Source of the DNA: Calonectria ilicicola
Lineage: Eukaryota; Ascomycota; Sordariomycetes; Hypocreales; Nectriaceae
Assembly (NCBI GenBank): GCA_020809705.1
Contig: CP085828.1
Coordinates: 1,054,001 to 1,118,000, forward strand
Length of the DNA stretch: 64,000 nucleotides
Direction of reading: 5' to 3'
In this document: positions 22,572 through 34,169 of the stretch, piece after piece
Layout of the letters: every line of letters starts with the position of its first letter
Numbering within the stretch: the stretch's first letter is position 1
Position numbers and translations under genes: made by a program
Notes under the pieces: model-generated
What the model saw: the letters and a program-made list of their open reading frames with translations, nothing else
The model's database searches: none
Told to the model about the DNA's origin: nothing

Positions 22572-22991
22572 GAGGGGTTTGTTGGAGTAAGCTATCAAGG
22601 CTTTCATCTTGTATTGCCTGTAGACTTCAAAGTTGGCACAAGGACGACTGTACCAGCAGATTTGAAAGTCTATCTAGCGGCGTGCCGTTGGGTCCCGTGA
22701 GCTTTTCAAGCTCTTCCTTTCCTTAAAGGAAGAAAACAACTATATGAATCTCACATAGCCCCTCAAGACGCCATCGAGATCAGTTTTTACCATTGGACCA
22801 ACGCGTCAGATTTGGCCCTTCAGAGAATCAGCGTTGAGGACGCAGAACCCAGAGGAGTAGGATTTCTTTCGAAGCCCAACACCACCAACACTGGATCCGT
22901 CCATTTTGCCCAGTCAATGAAGCGGATTGCAAAGGCGGTTGCAATCTACTTTACATATCCGGTCAATTTGGCATTTAAAATACGTGAGTAA
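22572..22991 (+). pseudogene. orphan coding-like stretch with one stop
   Basis: The plus frame starting at 22572 is open for 42 codons (VLPVDFKVGTRTTVPADLKV, YLAACRWVP), meets TGA at 22698-22700, and is open again for 96 codons (ESHIAPQDAIEISFYHWTNA, VHFAQSMKRIAKAVAIYF) up to TAA at 22989. There is a GTGAGT donor-like site at 22985. Codon content looks protein-like, but no family is recognised and no start was found. It may be an exon of a decayed gene. Part of it overlaps a minus-strand reading that is also open, so only one of the two can be real. Confidence 0.3.
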
Positions 22992-23370
22992 ATAGTACAG
23001 GCTTTTACATTACTTGGTTACAAGAAGCATGCAACAATCATGTTTTTACCCAGAAATAAATAAATGAGTTTATTTATTTAAATAATAGATTAGGCTTAGG
23101 TTTTTTTTATTCTTCTTATGATCCTATCAGGACAGAAAAGTTGTCTAGTATGGCGAGGATTTATATTCTCTTTCATTTCCATGTCATGTATTTTACCACT
23201 CGCTTGGGTACGGATCTTGAACTCTGCATCGTCACTTGCTTTTTTTCAGCTTGTACCCTTTTCTCGCCGATCGTCGAAGATTATTCAAGTTATCAAAAGG
23301 AATGATGCAGTTCATTCCCTTGTGCAAATATGCGAGGGTTCCGTTCTCATCTCCCTGGCTCTTAGCCAAA

Positions 23371-24252
23371 TCACTCTCCTAGCTTTTGTTCACTTCTGCT
23401 TTTTCCTTCCCGTGCTCGTCTCTTCTCCAATAACTTATTCAAAGTGGACGCAGTGTTAAACACACCATTCGTAGCAGCGCCACACGCTTTGCATGTCAGG
23501 TCTTTCCTATATCGTGTCAGGGCACATGGCTCGCAAAAATAGTGTCCACATCTGGTGATGATGGGCTGTCGGTATGAGCCCTCGCAAATGACGCAGGCGA
23601 AAGGGATTTTCTCTAGGCCGGCCCATTCCTCCTCTTTGTCGCCATCCGACTTTTGTGGGAGGTCGGCACTAGCCACCACAGTTCCTTTGAAGCTTTTGCC
23701 TTTTGAGACTTTCTCCCAACTCTGGTCGAGCTGCCAGCCGTGTTCAAAATCTTCACGAATATGAGCGTAGAGGCAGTTGTCGCCATATCCACAGAAGCCG
23801 GTCTTTTTGTAATCTTTGCAAACATCTGGCGCAAAATCTATATGCGTCGTGGTACGCACATTTGCTGACTTGATCGGGCCTATAGTAGTCTTCTCGTCAT
23901 CGTACCAATCGATCCGCTTTGTCGCATCGCTTTTGTCGGCGATAGGGGCGTCGCGATTTGCCTGAAGAGTAGTCGCAAAGACGTCTTTAGGGGAAGCAGT
24001 AGTCGTGGATGTGGCTATGACAGTTTTAGCGATGTTCCTACGTTTAGTTTTAGGGCCCTGAATAGAGTCATCCTCCGTAGAAGAATCATAGGAGTCGCCT
24101 GATCGCTGCGAAACAGGTGATGCTGATCTTTTTCTAATATTTGTCCTAGATCTTGCACCGCGTTTTTTGAATGAAATTGTTGCCAGTGCGGTCAAAGTTT
24201 CTACTCCTTGTAATGAGATCGCCATATCACAATTAGTGAGCTGCGTATGCAT
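23371..24252 (-). CDS. CWC24: pre-mRNA-splicing factor Cwc24 (CCCH and RING fingers)
   Basis: Intronless, 293 residues. Cwc24/RNF113 is a spliceosome component that joins the activated complex near the 5' splice site. The N-terminal ISFKKRGARSRTNIRKR motif is characteristic of the family. A CCCH zinc finger follows at about residues 147-168 (VCKDYKKTGFCGYGDNCLYA then H), then a linker, and a C-terminal RING finger at about 222-262 (CVICEGSYRQPIITRCGHYF then CEPC and CKACG). The tail is basic. The first ATG gives an extension (MHTQLTNCDMAISLQG) before the conserved region; Met10 is an alternative start. Expected to be nuclear and likely essential. Confidence 0.93.
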   Translation of the reverse strand: MHTQLTNCDMAISLQGVETLTALATISFKKRGARSRTNIRKRSASPVSQRSGDSYDSSTEDDSIQGPKTKRRNIAKTVIATSTTTASPKDVFATTLQANRDAPIADKSDATKRIDWYDDEKTTIGPIKSANVRTTTHIDFAPDVCKDYKKTGFCGYGDNCLYAHIREDFEHGWQLDQSWEKVSKGKSFKGTVVASADLPQKSDGDKEEEWAGLEKIPFACVICEGSYRQPIITRCGHYFCEPCALTRYRKDLTCKACGAATNGVFNTASTLNKLLEKRRAREGKSRSEQKLGE

Positions 24253-24834
24253 TCAAGAAATCGGTATGTAGTGGGTCAGTCGGAGATGTGACAGGGAATT
24301 GGGAAAAGAAACGGAGTCGGGTGGCAAAATTGCAGTTATGTACAAGGGGAATAGATTCGCTGTTTTTTCGATGATTTTCTGGCCATGATTATTCGACCCG
24401 CGCATCTGTCAGCTCTTCGACCAGCACTTTCCATAGATTATTAATCATCACACCAAGCGATTGCATGACACCAACTTCTCTGTCAGCGCAGCCATAAGAA
24501 AGTTTAGGGAAAAATTAAATAATAATAAAATAAATCTAATATAATATTATTTAGTTTCTTATTTACTTGTTTATTTAGTAGGTTGAGTGGTTCTAGGTTT
24601 AGTGTAACATCGTCCGCCTTAGTTCTTGTCAAGGCTTCCCTTTAGCTTCTTCTACCCAACCTTCAATCAAAACAAGCACAATAAATACATATAACCAATA
24701 ATATTACATATATTTCCACCTTAGATGAACTCATTTTGGGATTATGAAATCTTGAAAAAGCACACAGAGTCCCTAGAGCAACTTCACGTCGATTCCTTTA
24801 ACTACATGCATGCTCTCTTAAATCTACGACTTGT
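24253..24834. other. AT-rich intergenic region
   Basis: Cwc24 promoter side and FMO 3' side. It has a strongly AT-rich patch at about 24510-24600 (AAATTAAATAATAATAAAAT-like). No gene recognised. Confidence 0.4.
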
Positions 24835-27155
24835 CTATCGTGTATATGTTCCCTGAATAATGTAGTCCTTCTTCGGTCCTTTTACCGTGTACTCAATACC
24901 CCATTCTTTCAGGTTCACTGCCTGGAAAGCAAAGTTGTACTTGACATCGTAGTAGTCGTCAATGCAAAGGTGGCCCGCTTTAGCAGACCAGCCCTTGTTA
25001 GTAGCCTCCTCAGGGCCAGAGAATTCAATCTCGTGGAAGAGATAGTCTGCTCGCTTGAGGTCATCCGGCTTGGCAAACCAGACACTCAAGACATCCTTGA
25101 GCTCGTCATATCGCCAAACGTAGCGGCGAGAGGCCCTGAAACCGAAACCCTGCTCCGTCTTGAACTCGCCTTCTTCAATGTAGAGATACTCCATGCCTAT
25201 CTCATCTTCGGATAGCCCCCCATCTTTAGGGTTGGCCGCACACATAACCCCATCCTTTGTTTTTTCTCGGAGCAGAAACTGTGCAGTTCCGCTAAAATGG
25301 CCACTAGGGTGAGTTGGAAGTTTGCTGCGAAGATCACGCTCCAGCTTCCAGGTACCCAACAAGCTTCGAAATACGGCATGAGCCACGAACCGAGAGGTGG
25401 TGAGGCCGTCCACCAGATCCTTATGGGTTTGCCTCAGAGACTTTTCTGCTGCTTCCTTCGACTCTGCATCATCGCTGACAAGTGAGTATCTTGCTGGAGT
25501 CAGCATATCATGCGGTAAATTGTTGTGCGGAAGTTTAGGAGCAAGAGGCTCCAATGGTGGATGGATGTCAATCGATAGAGCCTGTGCAAACTCATCCATC
25601 AGATAGATATAATCTCCCATGGGGAACTGCGATACTCGAGGATCATCCCGCAAGTCAAGTGTTCTCCGGAGCGACACGTCCTTGTCAATCCGAGCCTGAA
25701 ATGCCTCCGAGTTACGAACAGATGCGCCACTCTCTGACCACAGAGCAGTCAAAAATCTAGCTTGCATCTGCATGACACCCCAATAAGGTGATCGGTAAAA
25801 GCCAACAAATCCAAGGCCAGGAATGTTTGGATGGTGTGTGCCATGGAAAGCAAGAGCTACTGGCTGGTCGATGTGCTTTGGTGAGTGATTGAGTGTCTTC
25901 AGAACGTCCTCCGAGAAAAAGTTGAGACAAGGCGAAGCGTCAAAGCCAGTTGCGACTACTATCGCCGCAACATCCTCAATTTTGTCTCCTCCTGAAATAA
26001 TGGCCGTCGATCCATCGAGGCCCTCTATTTTACCCTTGGACAACTCGATGAATCCAGAGCGGACAAAATCGCTATACCACTCGCTCATAGCCAGGTATGG
26101 TTGCTCAGTATTGTTGGAGCCATCAACCTTTAGAAGTGGAGAAAACTCTGCTTGATCAGTTCCCACCACGTTTTGATAAATCCCATGGAAAACCTTGGCT
26201 GTATCCTCAGTAATGTGTCCCTGGGTATTAGATAGAGGCTTGGGCCGGTTGTTGCGGTTGTAGGATGCAAAGTCAACGGGCAAAAATGGTGCCGCAGGGA
26301 TTCCAGCCTGGCTAGCAGTCAGTATTCTGGTCGAGACTGCCAAGGGCCAGACTCACATTTGGGCTGGTGTAAAGAGGAAATACCCATATGGGGCGCTGGA
26401 TAACATGGTGTATGCGGTACTTGTCAACATCTTGGATAGTAGAGTTCTCAGGCGAGTTGATTGCCGAAGAAAGATGGGCTCCGATGGTGCCAGCTATTTC
26501 GACGCCAGACATCTGGCCACCAACAACCAAGATTTTGCCGCCGTTTGGTCGTCCTTTGCCCAGCAAGCTTTCCAAATCGCGGTACTGGCTGCTATGGATA
26601 ATTGGAATGGAGGATTCTTTGGGAAGGCCCTCGGGAATAATGGGTTTCCCAAAGAAGCCTGATGCTACCACAAGATAGTCAAACTGTCGAGTCTCGGCAT
26701 CTCCAACTGTCACATCCCAACCTTCGGGCGAATCCTTCCGCCTTTCTGCTCGCGTGACCCGTTTCCCAAGCTGCAATTCAAAATCCGCATTCCCGGTCAG
26801 GAATCTCTTTTGGTATCGTTCCAGATATCTCCCAATCATCCATGCATGAGGAAGCTGGGGTTCGGCATCGTCCCAAGCCAGCTCGCTGAACTGCACCGTG
26901 TGCTTGCTCTGGTTGGCCACCATGAGAGGGTGGACTTGACGGCCCGTGTCCGATTTGGAGGTGGGCCATAGTCCGCCGATGCGCTCCTGAGCATCGAAAA
27001 CGCTGACCTTGAACTCGCCGGGGGCGGCATTGTGAAGCAGCGTCTTGGCCGCGACCAGCCCGGAGGGCCCAGCGCCTGGACAGGGGTGAGATGAGGGGTT
27101 CTTGTGCAAGCTATCAGCGACCAAACTTACCAACAATACAAACCGTCTTTGCCAT
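24835..27155 (-). CDS. FAD-dependent monooxygenase fused to DUF6314-like domain
   Basis: Three exons: 27155-27131, 27075-26357 and 26307-24835, 738 residues, introns 55 and 49 bp. The tiny first exon encodes MAKTVCIV and is needed to complete the FAD-binding motif VGAGPSGLVAAKTL. A second dinucleotide motif, VVGGQMSGVEIAG, should bind NADPH. An FMO-like ATGF motif (VVATGFDASP) follows. The last 170 or so residues (from about SLLGTWKLERDL to the C-terminus) form a separate domain resembling DUF6314, a lipocalin-like fold found fused to fungal flavoenzymes. The enzyme probably oxidises a small molecule in the cytosol; the substrate is unknown. No biosynthetic cluster surrounds it. It diverges from the NAD(P)-binding gene at 28447 across 1.3 kb. 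Confidence 0.88.
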
Positions 27156-28446
27156 TACTCTTGTCCAGGCTATGTGTTTTCCAAGGCTCATGTACCTAGT
27201 TTTTCAAGAAAATATCTGGCTACTCGAGCCAGGTTCCGTCAAACACCGGAGGATAAATGAAACTGAGCGATTTGGAGGGGTAGTATTTCAAGTCTGGGTC
27301 CCGCTGAGCCTCAGGACAAAATGGACGTACGTTGGGGTCTGGTTATGCTTACAGCTTACCTTTCCCAAGCGCGTGGGACCTAGTTCAGCCACACATCTAT
27401 CCAAAACACGCCGAATGAATAGATGACTCTTTTGCAAAGAGCAAACATCGAGTCCAACTACAGCTATCAGGATCGAGCAATTCCAGAAATGGCCTAGTCA
27501 GATGGGCTCCGTGAGTGCCGAGATCTGCAGACCCGTCTGCGTATTACCTAAGCACCAGGTCCCCTCATCGACCTGGATGGTTCTCTCAATTGAGCTGGTT
27601 ACGCGGGAGAAAAAAATCAGACAAAAACCGGCGGCTCAAGCCCAATTGGTCATTTTTGGGGCGTTGTTGGTCGGCAATATAGATAGACTTTACAGGCGCA
27701 GGGCACTATCGAATTTTCGGGCAGCATCATTGCGAATTTTCAGTCGCCAACAACAACCCACAGCTTTCTCTCATGATTCAAGAACCCCCGCCAAAACAGC
27801 GCCCCCCTGCAAAGTACATCCGTAGGAAAGGATTGCCCCCATGACAACCTTAATAAAACTTTTCCCTGTTGTCTCTTTTCCCCGAATACTATTCCACGTG
27901 GCGCATGGCGTGCCGGCAATCTGCAACCCGCTTACAGAAGCCTGCTTATCAGTCTGGGGCAATGAAGCTCATGGAAACTTGAACGAACCCGATGCCGAAA
28001 GCCAACCTCGGTCGACTCCACTTCCACTGTTCACTTGCAGGCAAACCACGCGAACATCTGCCCCCATTCGGTCCACTCTGTTGGTCCAATGCACCTCCAA
28101 CGGCTTCGCTCTTCCCGATTATTAACTCCTTTTTTTTTCGCCTCCTGATTATGAAACCAACCAACACCTCGCCCACAATAACCGCTGCCATGATGCCACT
28201 CGTCGCCGAGATACGTCACGCCCGCCCCGCATTGTGGATGTCGTCATGTCTTCTTCTTACGTGAGCAACTTGGCTGCGATGCAACACAATACCCCAAGAG
28301 CTCAAAAGCATCACAACTCGCAATTGACTCGCCAGTTCCTCCCACCATTCCTGCACGTCCAGCCCGTCTTACGCCCAAGCTAGCCCTACCAATCAATCAA
28401 TTAGTGTCTGAAAGATAAGACAACCAAAACAACATCAACCACAGTC
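27156..28446. promoter_or_regulatory. divergent promoter region
   Basis: The 1.3-kb spacer between the FMO gene (-) and the NAD(P)-binding gene (+) must carry both promoters. No motif stands out and no coding sequence is supported. Confidence 0.5.
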
Positions 28447-29370
28447 ATGTCTCACCACGTGCTTCTACTCGGTGGCCACGGCAAAATCGCCCAGCTCCTA
28501 ACTCCTCTGCTGCTTAAGCGCTCATGGACCGTCACCAGTGTCATCCGCAGCCAGGAGCAGGTTCCCACCATTGAGAATCTCGGCACCAACCTCCCCGGCA
28601 AGCTCAATGTCCTCGTGAGCAGCATTGAGGATGTCAGCAGCAAGGAGGCTGCCCAGAAGGTCATTGACGATGTCAAGCCCGACTACATCGCTTGGAGTGC
28701 CGGTACGCAATTCCGTCCACTAGCACTAGCTTCTTAAAAACCCCAAAAATTGAGCATAGTTCTGATGTGAGATTTAGGCGCCGGTGGCAAGGGAGCTCCT
28801 GAGAGGGTATGAATCAGCTCCACCATGTCAGAATCATCCGATATATTCTAACTCGAGATACAGACATTTAAGATCGACCGTGATGCTGCCATTCACTTCA
28901 TCAACGCGGCCGCCGATACACCCTCCATCAACCGTTTCCTCCTCGTCTCATACCTTGGCTCTCGCCGCGAAGCCGCTCCCTGGTGGTCCAAGGAAGAGTG
29001 GGACACTTACCAGCAAAAGGTCAACTTTGGCGTTCTGGCAAACTACTACCAAGCCAAGATTGCTGCCGATGAGGTGCTCTACAACGTCTCCAAGAAGAGC
29101 ACTCTAGTGGGAATCAACCTCCGACCTGGTACCCTGTCTGACGCACCCGCCGGCAAGGTGCAGCTCGGCAAGACTGAGCACATCGCTGCGGGTGAAACCG
29201 TCAGCCGAGAGGTAGTTGCACAGACAGCGGATGCCCTCCTTGCCGCTGAGGGTGTGAAGAACACTTGGCTCGACCTTCTTGACGGTGACGAGGATGTTGA
29301 GGCCGCCGTTCAAAGGGTTGTCCGAGATGGTGTCGATGCTGCCGAAGGCGAACCCATTCACCAGGGTTAA
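28447..29370 (+). CDS. NAD(P)-binding Rossmann-fold oxidoreductase (YwnB/SDR-atypical type)
   Basis: Three exons: 28447-28702, 28778-28806 and 28864-29370, 263 residues; introns 75 and 57 bp. The 29-base middle exon encodes the rest of SAGAGGKGAPER. The N-terminus VLLLGGHGKIAQLLTPLLLK is the glycine-rich nucleotide-binding loop (GGHGKI) of the atypical SDR/NAD(P)-binding family. LLVSYLGSRR and LRPGTLSD correspond to the usual substrate-side motifs. There is no classic YxxxK pair, as in other atypical members, so the reaction is unclear; relatives act as reductases or NADPH sensors. Cytosolic, no signal peptide. Confidence 0.87.
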
Positions 29371-29631
29371 AAGGTGTCTCGGACTTAAAAACGACTTGCA
29401 GAATGCTATGCGGCCCAATAAGGAACAGTCGAATGTTATTAATTAATGAAATCAAAATTCACGTTGTATACCTAGTCAATGTAACACTAAGATGCAACCT
29501 TTCTCCATGCATTTGTGACCAACGTGGGTTTCCTTTCCGCTTTCCACTTATGTGACTTTACTCGAAGTAAACAGCTCGCTTTCCAGCCAAATTATCAGAG
29601 GAGTTGATCAACAATTATGACTTAGCGTTCA

Positions 29632-31241
29632 TTACACCGAATTCGTGCCGCCCCAGGATTCATTCCCGGTGTCGCACACATTCTCACACCCATCGCCGCA
29701 TTCGTGTTTCATAGAACAGGGGCTAGCAGACCGATCCAAGGTCTCACGACGCTCGCTCCGGATGGTGCCCAGTCTACTGTCCAAGCGAACTGGTCTTCCG
29801 CTTCCCTTCCCATACCACTTAGCTTTGATTGACCTAGCCGTCTCGCAAATCGTGCTCCAGCTTGTAGTGAAATAGATGACAGCATTCCAAACGCCTTGGA
29901 GTGGTAAGACGCATCCACTCGCCACGCTGAGCGAAAAGCTGATCTTACCACCATGTTTCAGACTATAGAGACGGTTAATAGAACTAGGAATCCAAGTGAT
30001 CAAAACCGCAAAAGCGAAAATGAAACTAGTTCGCAAGTAGGCCATCTTGACAGGGTCGAGACGCTTGAGCTTCAGTGAAGCATTCGACTTGACAGCGCGT
30101 AGGCGCGTGAATACAGTTGACGGAGGCTTTTGAACTCGTTCAGATGTACACACAGCTTCAAACCTTTGGTTTTTGTACTCCCCATTGCCGTCAAGCATAT
30201 CTCCTTCCAGAGCAATAGCCCATGATCGAGTGCGATGGGGGCTACCACGAAGTTGACTATTGGAAGGAATCGTAGTTCCGGGGCGACATCTCTGCTTTGA
30301 AAAGTCCGATGTGATTTGTACTTCGGTAATGACAGTTCCATAAAAGTCGGGGCGATGGTTTAGGCTCTGTAACTCAAAAGTTAGGGAATTGCTTGAAACC
30401 TATTTCGGGAAATTGTAGGCTCAAAGATACCTCTTCAGATGATGCTCTAATCTCACTGTGGGATATGGGGCTGGAATTGCTTGTTCCTCCTTTATCCCAG
30501 TGATCCACGGCTACGTGACGAAGCTGGTTACGGTGGTGAAACACATGGTATCCGACAGCAGCGTAGATGATGATCGAAACAAAGATGCAAAACCAAATCG
30601 GGATGTAGTACGACCATAGTCGAACAAGACTCCACTCCTGTGTGATCCAGCACCAGAGCTATCAAACATCAGTCAACAAACATATTCTCTTGCCGCCGAT
30701 TCTACTTACAGCTGCATCTCCAAATATAAGCCCTCTGCCTGGGTGGCGGATCGAAACCAAGGCAATCGCGGTCAAGAGAGGTCCGCCGAAACAAACAGCG
30801 CAGTACACCCAAGCATACTTTCGAAAACCGCTCGGATTTGCGTTACAGAAGAACACAAGAAAAACGTTGATTGCCATGGCCAAAGACCACCAGGGATCAG
30901 ACTGCATGAACCTAAGAATTCCAGAGTCAGCGAAGTGATTCTGAGCGCCAACTTGGGCAAGATAGTTACCATTGGAAGATAAATGCCTGAGCTTGACACA
31001 TGGGAGAGTCCTCACCCTTGTCAAGGCCATCGTATCCCATCATAGAGGCGACACTCGCGCCAGCATTGGCGATGGAGGCAAAGAGGAGGAAGAGATTCGG
31101 AGTAGTACGAAGCTTTCTGATGAGCCAATACGACAAGATCGTCAGAGCAATAGCCACCATGGAGCATCCAGCCCCGGTGCGCTCGATGGTAATGAGGACA
31201 TCGACTTGTCGGGGAGTAAGCCAGTCGCCCCCCCTTGTCAT
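29632..31241 (-). CDS. cAMP-receptor-like G-protein-coupled receptor
   Basis: Four exons: 31241-30970, 30911-30710, 30658-30431 and 30366-29632, 478 residues; introns 58, 51 and 64 bp, all with clean phases. Several hydrophobic segments match a seven-helix receptor. WSLAMAINVFLVFF with FRKYAWVYCAVCFGGPLL is the pattern of the cAMP-receptor-like (Dicty_CAR-type) fungal GPCR class, as in the Neurospora gpr-1/2/3 group. A Ser/basic third cytosolic loop of about 110 residues separates helices 5 and 6 (TSFIFAFAVLITWIPSSINR), and the C-tail is Cys- and Ser-rich. It should signal from the plasma membrane to a heterotrimeric G protein; the ligand is unknown. Confidence 0.88.
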
Positions 31242-32260
31242 GCTGTCAACTTCGCGCTGACGCTATCACAAGATGATCGTATTTGTTTTCAGACACCACA
31301 GCCTGCGGTTGATGAAAAAGGATGAGAAATCAGGATATGACGGAGCAGAGTGACGCAAGAATGCTTTCTTATTTAAAGTGGAAAGAGCATATAGAGTTGC
31401 CAAGGCGGCAACCCGCTGGCGGCTTCTGCCAGGTGTTTGCCAGTCGCAGCTCTTTCTTCATTTCACTTTTTTGTCATGATTCAGTCTCCGTTTGCTAGAG
31501 ACAATAAAAACAAGGGCCATGTTTGTGAATGACAGAGTCGAGATTAGGCAAACAATTGGAGGCCTTCTAAATGACGTCTGAGTTTTCTAAGGTAACACAT
31601 ATTATCGCATTGCGTGAATACACGGGACTATCGATAAATTTTGGTAAATCATGGACTCGACCAAGAGGGAGCTCCAAAGCCACAACGGTGGCAGATACAA
31701 CTAAGTTTGGCCATTATGAGCCCGACCAAAATACAATCAACTTAATCTTCTGTACAGCACAACCTTGATGCCCTCGTGAAAACTTAGATAGTCGTACTTA
31801 AGATGGCTTCCCTTGCCAAGACCGCGAATACCAACGCAAATCTTTCACATACCCCAACACTGACTATAGATAAATAATTCTAGTTGTTAAAATTTGAGGA
31901 CTCTTTCGGATGCGAAATAAAACAAGAGAAAATTTGAGAAAACACCGGAAGGCGTGTTAGATGATTGATTCACTGTCGGTGATTTGTGGCATGCCATGTT
32001 ATTCTGTCACTCGTATAGTGGGGTCTTTGGAAATCTGCGGCAAAGAGAGAGGGGCACCCACTAAGTAGGCGAGGTTTGTAGGCGGCTACAATTAAGAATC
32101 AATAATCACTACCTTGTGAGCAAACTCAGTGTGTCTGCCTTTAAATGTGCCCCACCTCGATCAATTATAAAACTTCCAACTTTCTCCAAGCCATAATCTT
32201 CCTTGAGAACAAAGATTTATTTTCCTTTCTTAAAGCATTCTGCAACGCCAAACATCGATC
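31242..32260. other. intergenic region
   Basis: Promoter side of the GPCR gene (-) and of the kinase-like pseudogene (+). No coding signal; the 65-codon frame at 31571 has none. Confidence 0.4.
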
Positions 32261-33307
32261 ATGCCGGCCCTCTGGAATCCCTTACCAGACCCTCGCAAGC
32301 CTCCCTTTCCATACCGAAACGGCCTCACTGTCACCATCACACGTCATGTCCCACCTAAGCCCTGCAGCGACATATACAAAGAGGCAGAAGGAGTGCGCCA
32401 GCGAGCCCCGAGGTCTGTGTACGGAAAGCTTCCCCTTACCGAATAGTGCCTCCAGTCACCACCACAAGATACCCTGCCCCATCCAGATACGATGCCGCGT
32501 AGTCTTCATCTGATTGATGGACTCGCATGTGGAGATGGCCGAGGAGCACAGGTAGTGCGCTGCTATCTCGATGAAAATGCTGAGAAGATATACGTGGCCA
32601 AGATCTATGACCCTCTCTATTATGAGTGGAAACCTTGGCCTCGTGGGGAATGCGATGACCCAACTTACTCCGCAGAGAGTGACTATTCCTCAGAAGCCGC
32701 TGCCTACGAAGAAATCGAGAAGTCTGGGTTTAATGGCAACTTTTCCCCTGCTTACTTTGGGTCCTGGACCTTTGAGATGCCCCTTCTCGGTTCGACAATA
32801 ACAAGACAAGTCCGCATGATCTTGATCGAATGGATCCCAGGTTCCAGCATGGGCAAGTTGATCGATGAAAATAATGTCGATAATATTCCTCCCGGACAAC
32901 GACTTGACATCCTGGCAAAAGTCTTGGAGACCGAATCGAAACTTTCATTTGCCGGTGTCAACCATGACGACTTCGCTCCCAGAAACATTATCCTTGTCGG
33001 CTCGAATCTCGAAATAGAAATGCCAGATGTGTTTCTGATTGACTTCGGCCGGAGCGCCGTCGTGGGTCACCCTAACGCAAGATATCCTGCTAAACGACGT
33101 GACTTGCCCTTCAATCCTCGAGATCGCTTCTGGTTGGGACGCGGAGATGATTTGTTGGACTGGGCTCCCATTTCCCATCAATCCGCGTATGATTTCAGAG
33201 CATGACTAATGTTGAGATGGGGGGATGATGCCGAAGGTTTTTCCAGCTGGCCAATTGAGGCGAGGGAGAAGTTCGGAACCAAAGTAAATGTAAAAAACAA
33301 GGAATGA
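32261..33307 (+). pseudogene. protein-kinase-like gene, broken by two stops at Trp codons
   Basis: Paralogue of the intact gene at 49039-50103; the two proteins are roughly 60 percent identical by eye. The frame begins MPALWNPLPDPRKPPFPYRN. It meets TAG at 32444-32446 exactly where the paralogue has Trp (LPLTEW), continues unbroken for 252 codons, then meets TGA at 33203-33205 where the paralogue again has Trp (HFRGWLM), and finally ends at 33305. Kinase-like hallmarks remain: VAKIYD (ATP-anchoring Lys), NHDDFAPRNI (catalytic loop HxDxxxxN) and VFLIDFG (metal-binding DFG). A shorter protein could still start at Met 32492, but it would lack the N-terminal part. Both stops need only a G-to-A change from TGG. 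Function of the family is unknown. Confidence 0.85.
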
Positions 33308-34169
33308 TACTATACTTTATCACGGTATTTCTGGCGGATAACTAGATGGGTTTAATGTATTTGAGGAAAATGAAAAGTTCTTTCGAGTCTCCATTATTCT
33401 ACGGTCTGCCTGCCTGTAGATAAAGAATAGACGCTGTCAGTATGCTTGTGCTGACCCGCGATCAAGCGATCAACTTTGACACGTCTAACACTTATACCCG
33501 ACAAAAGTTAGCACATATTCTCACCTCCACAAGTGCGATTTCCCCCCTAGAAAAATTCCATGCATGCCAATTATATTTGTTGGTTGAGGTAGGATGCACA
33601 GAGTCACTAGTCCAATACAACCTTTGACTTGTACCCTCTACTTTTATCTACCATTTCTCAACCCGCCTAATAGTGAAAGAATAAAATAAAAATAAATAAA
33701 TGATATATATTTAGCTGCCAACTTGGCATTTTGAGCAGTTAAGTTCTGTGATGCCGAACCTGGGAGACAAGCTTTCAAGAGGTGCATGTATAGGGTAGTT
33801 GGATCTGAAATCCGACAATCTGGGTTGGTCCCATATCGACGCCGAGAAAAACCCGCAAACCTCGGCATAGCTCCATCATCTTTGTACGTACTTGTATTTT
33901 TTGTAAAAGCACAGCTCTGTAAGCTAAGACGGTCAAGTCAGACGAATCGCGATAATTGATTTTTGTTTGGTGTACTGATCCTCAACCGGCGTTTTCCTCT
34001 TTAAGCGTTTATCCCACATCTTACAAGCTGACGCCGATTCCCAAACGGATTTCTTGTCGTGGCACCTTGCGCTGCATCAACACCATCGTCAAAACAAACC
34101 CCACGCCCAAAACTTGGCTGGATCCATCATTTCACCTCTTCTTTTTGCGGGCCCTGATTGATAAGGAAA
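33308..34169. other. intergenic region
   Basis: No gene recognised. A short AT-rich patch (ATAAAATAAAAATAAATAAA) lies near 33680. The end should hold the thioesterase promoter. Confidence 0.4.
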
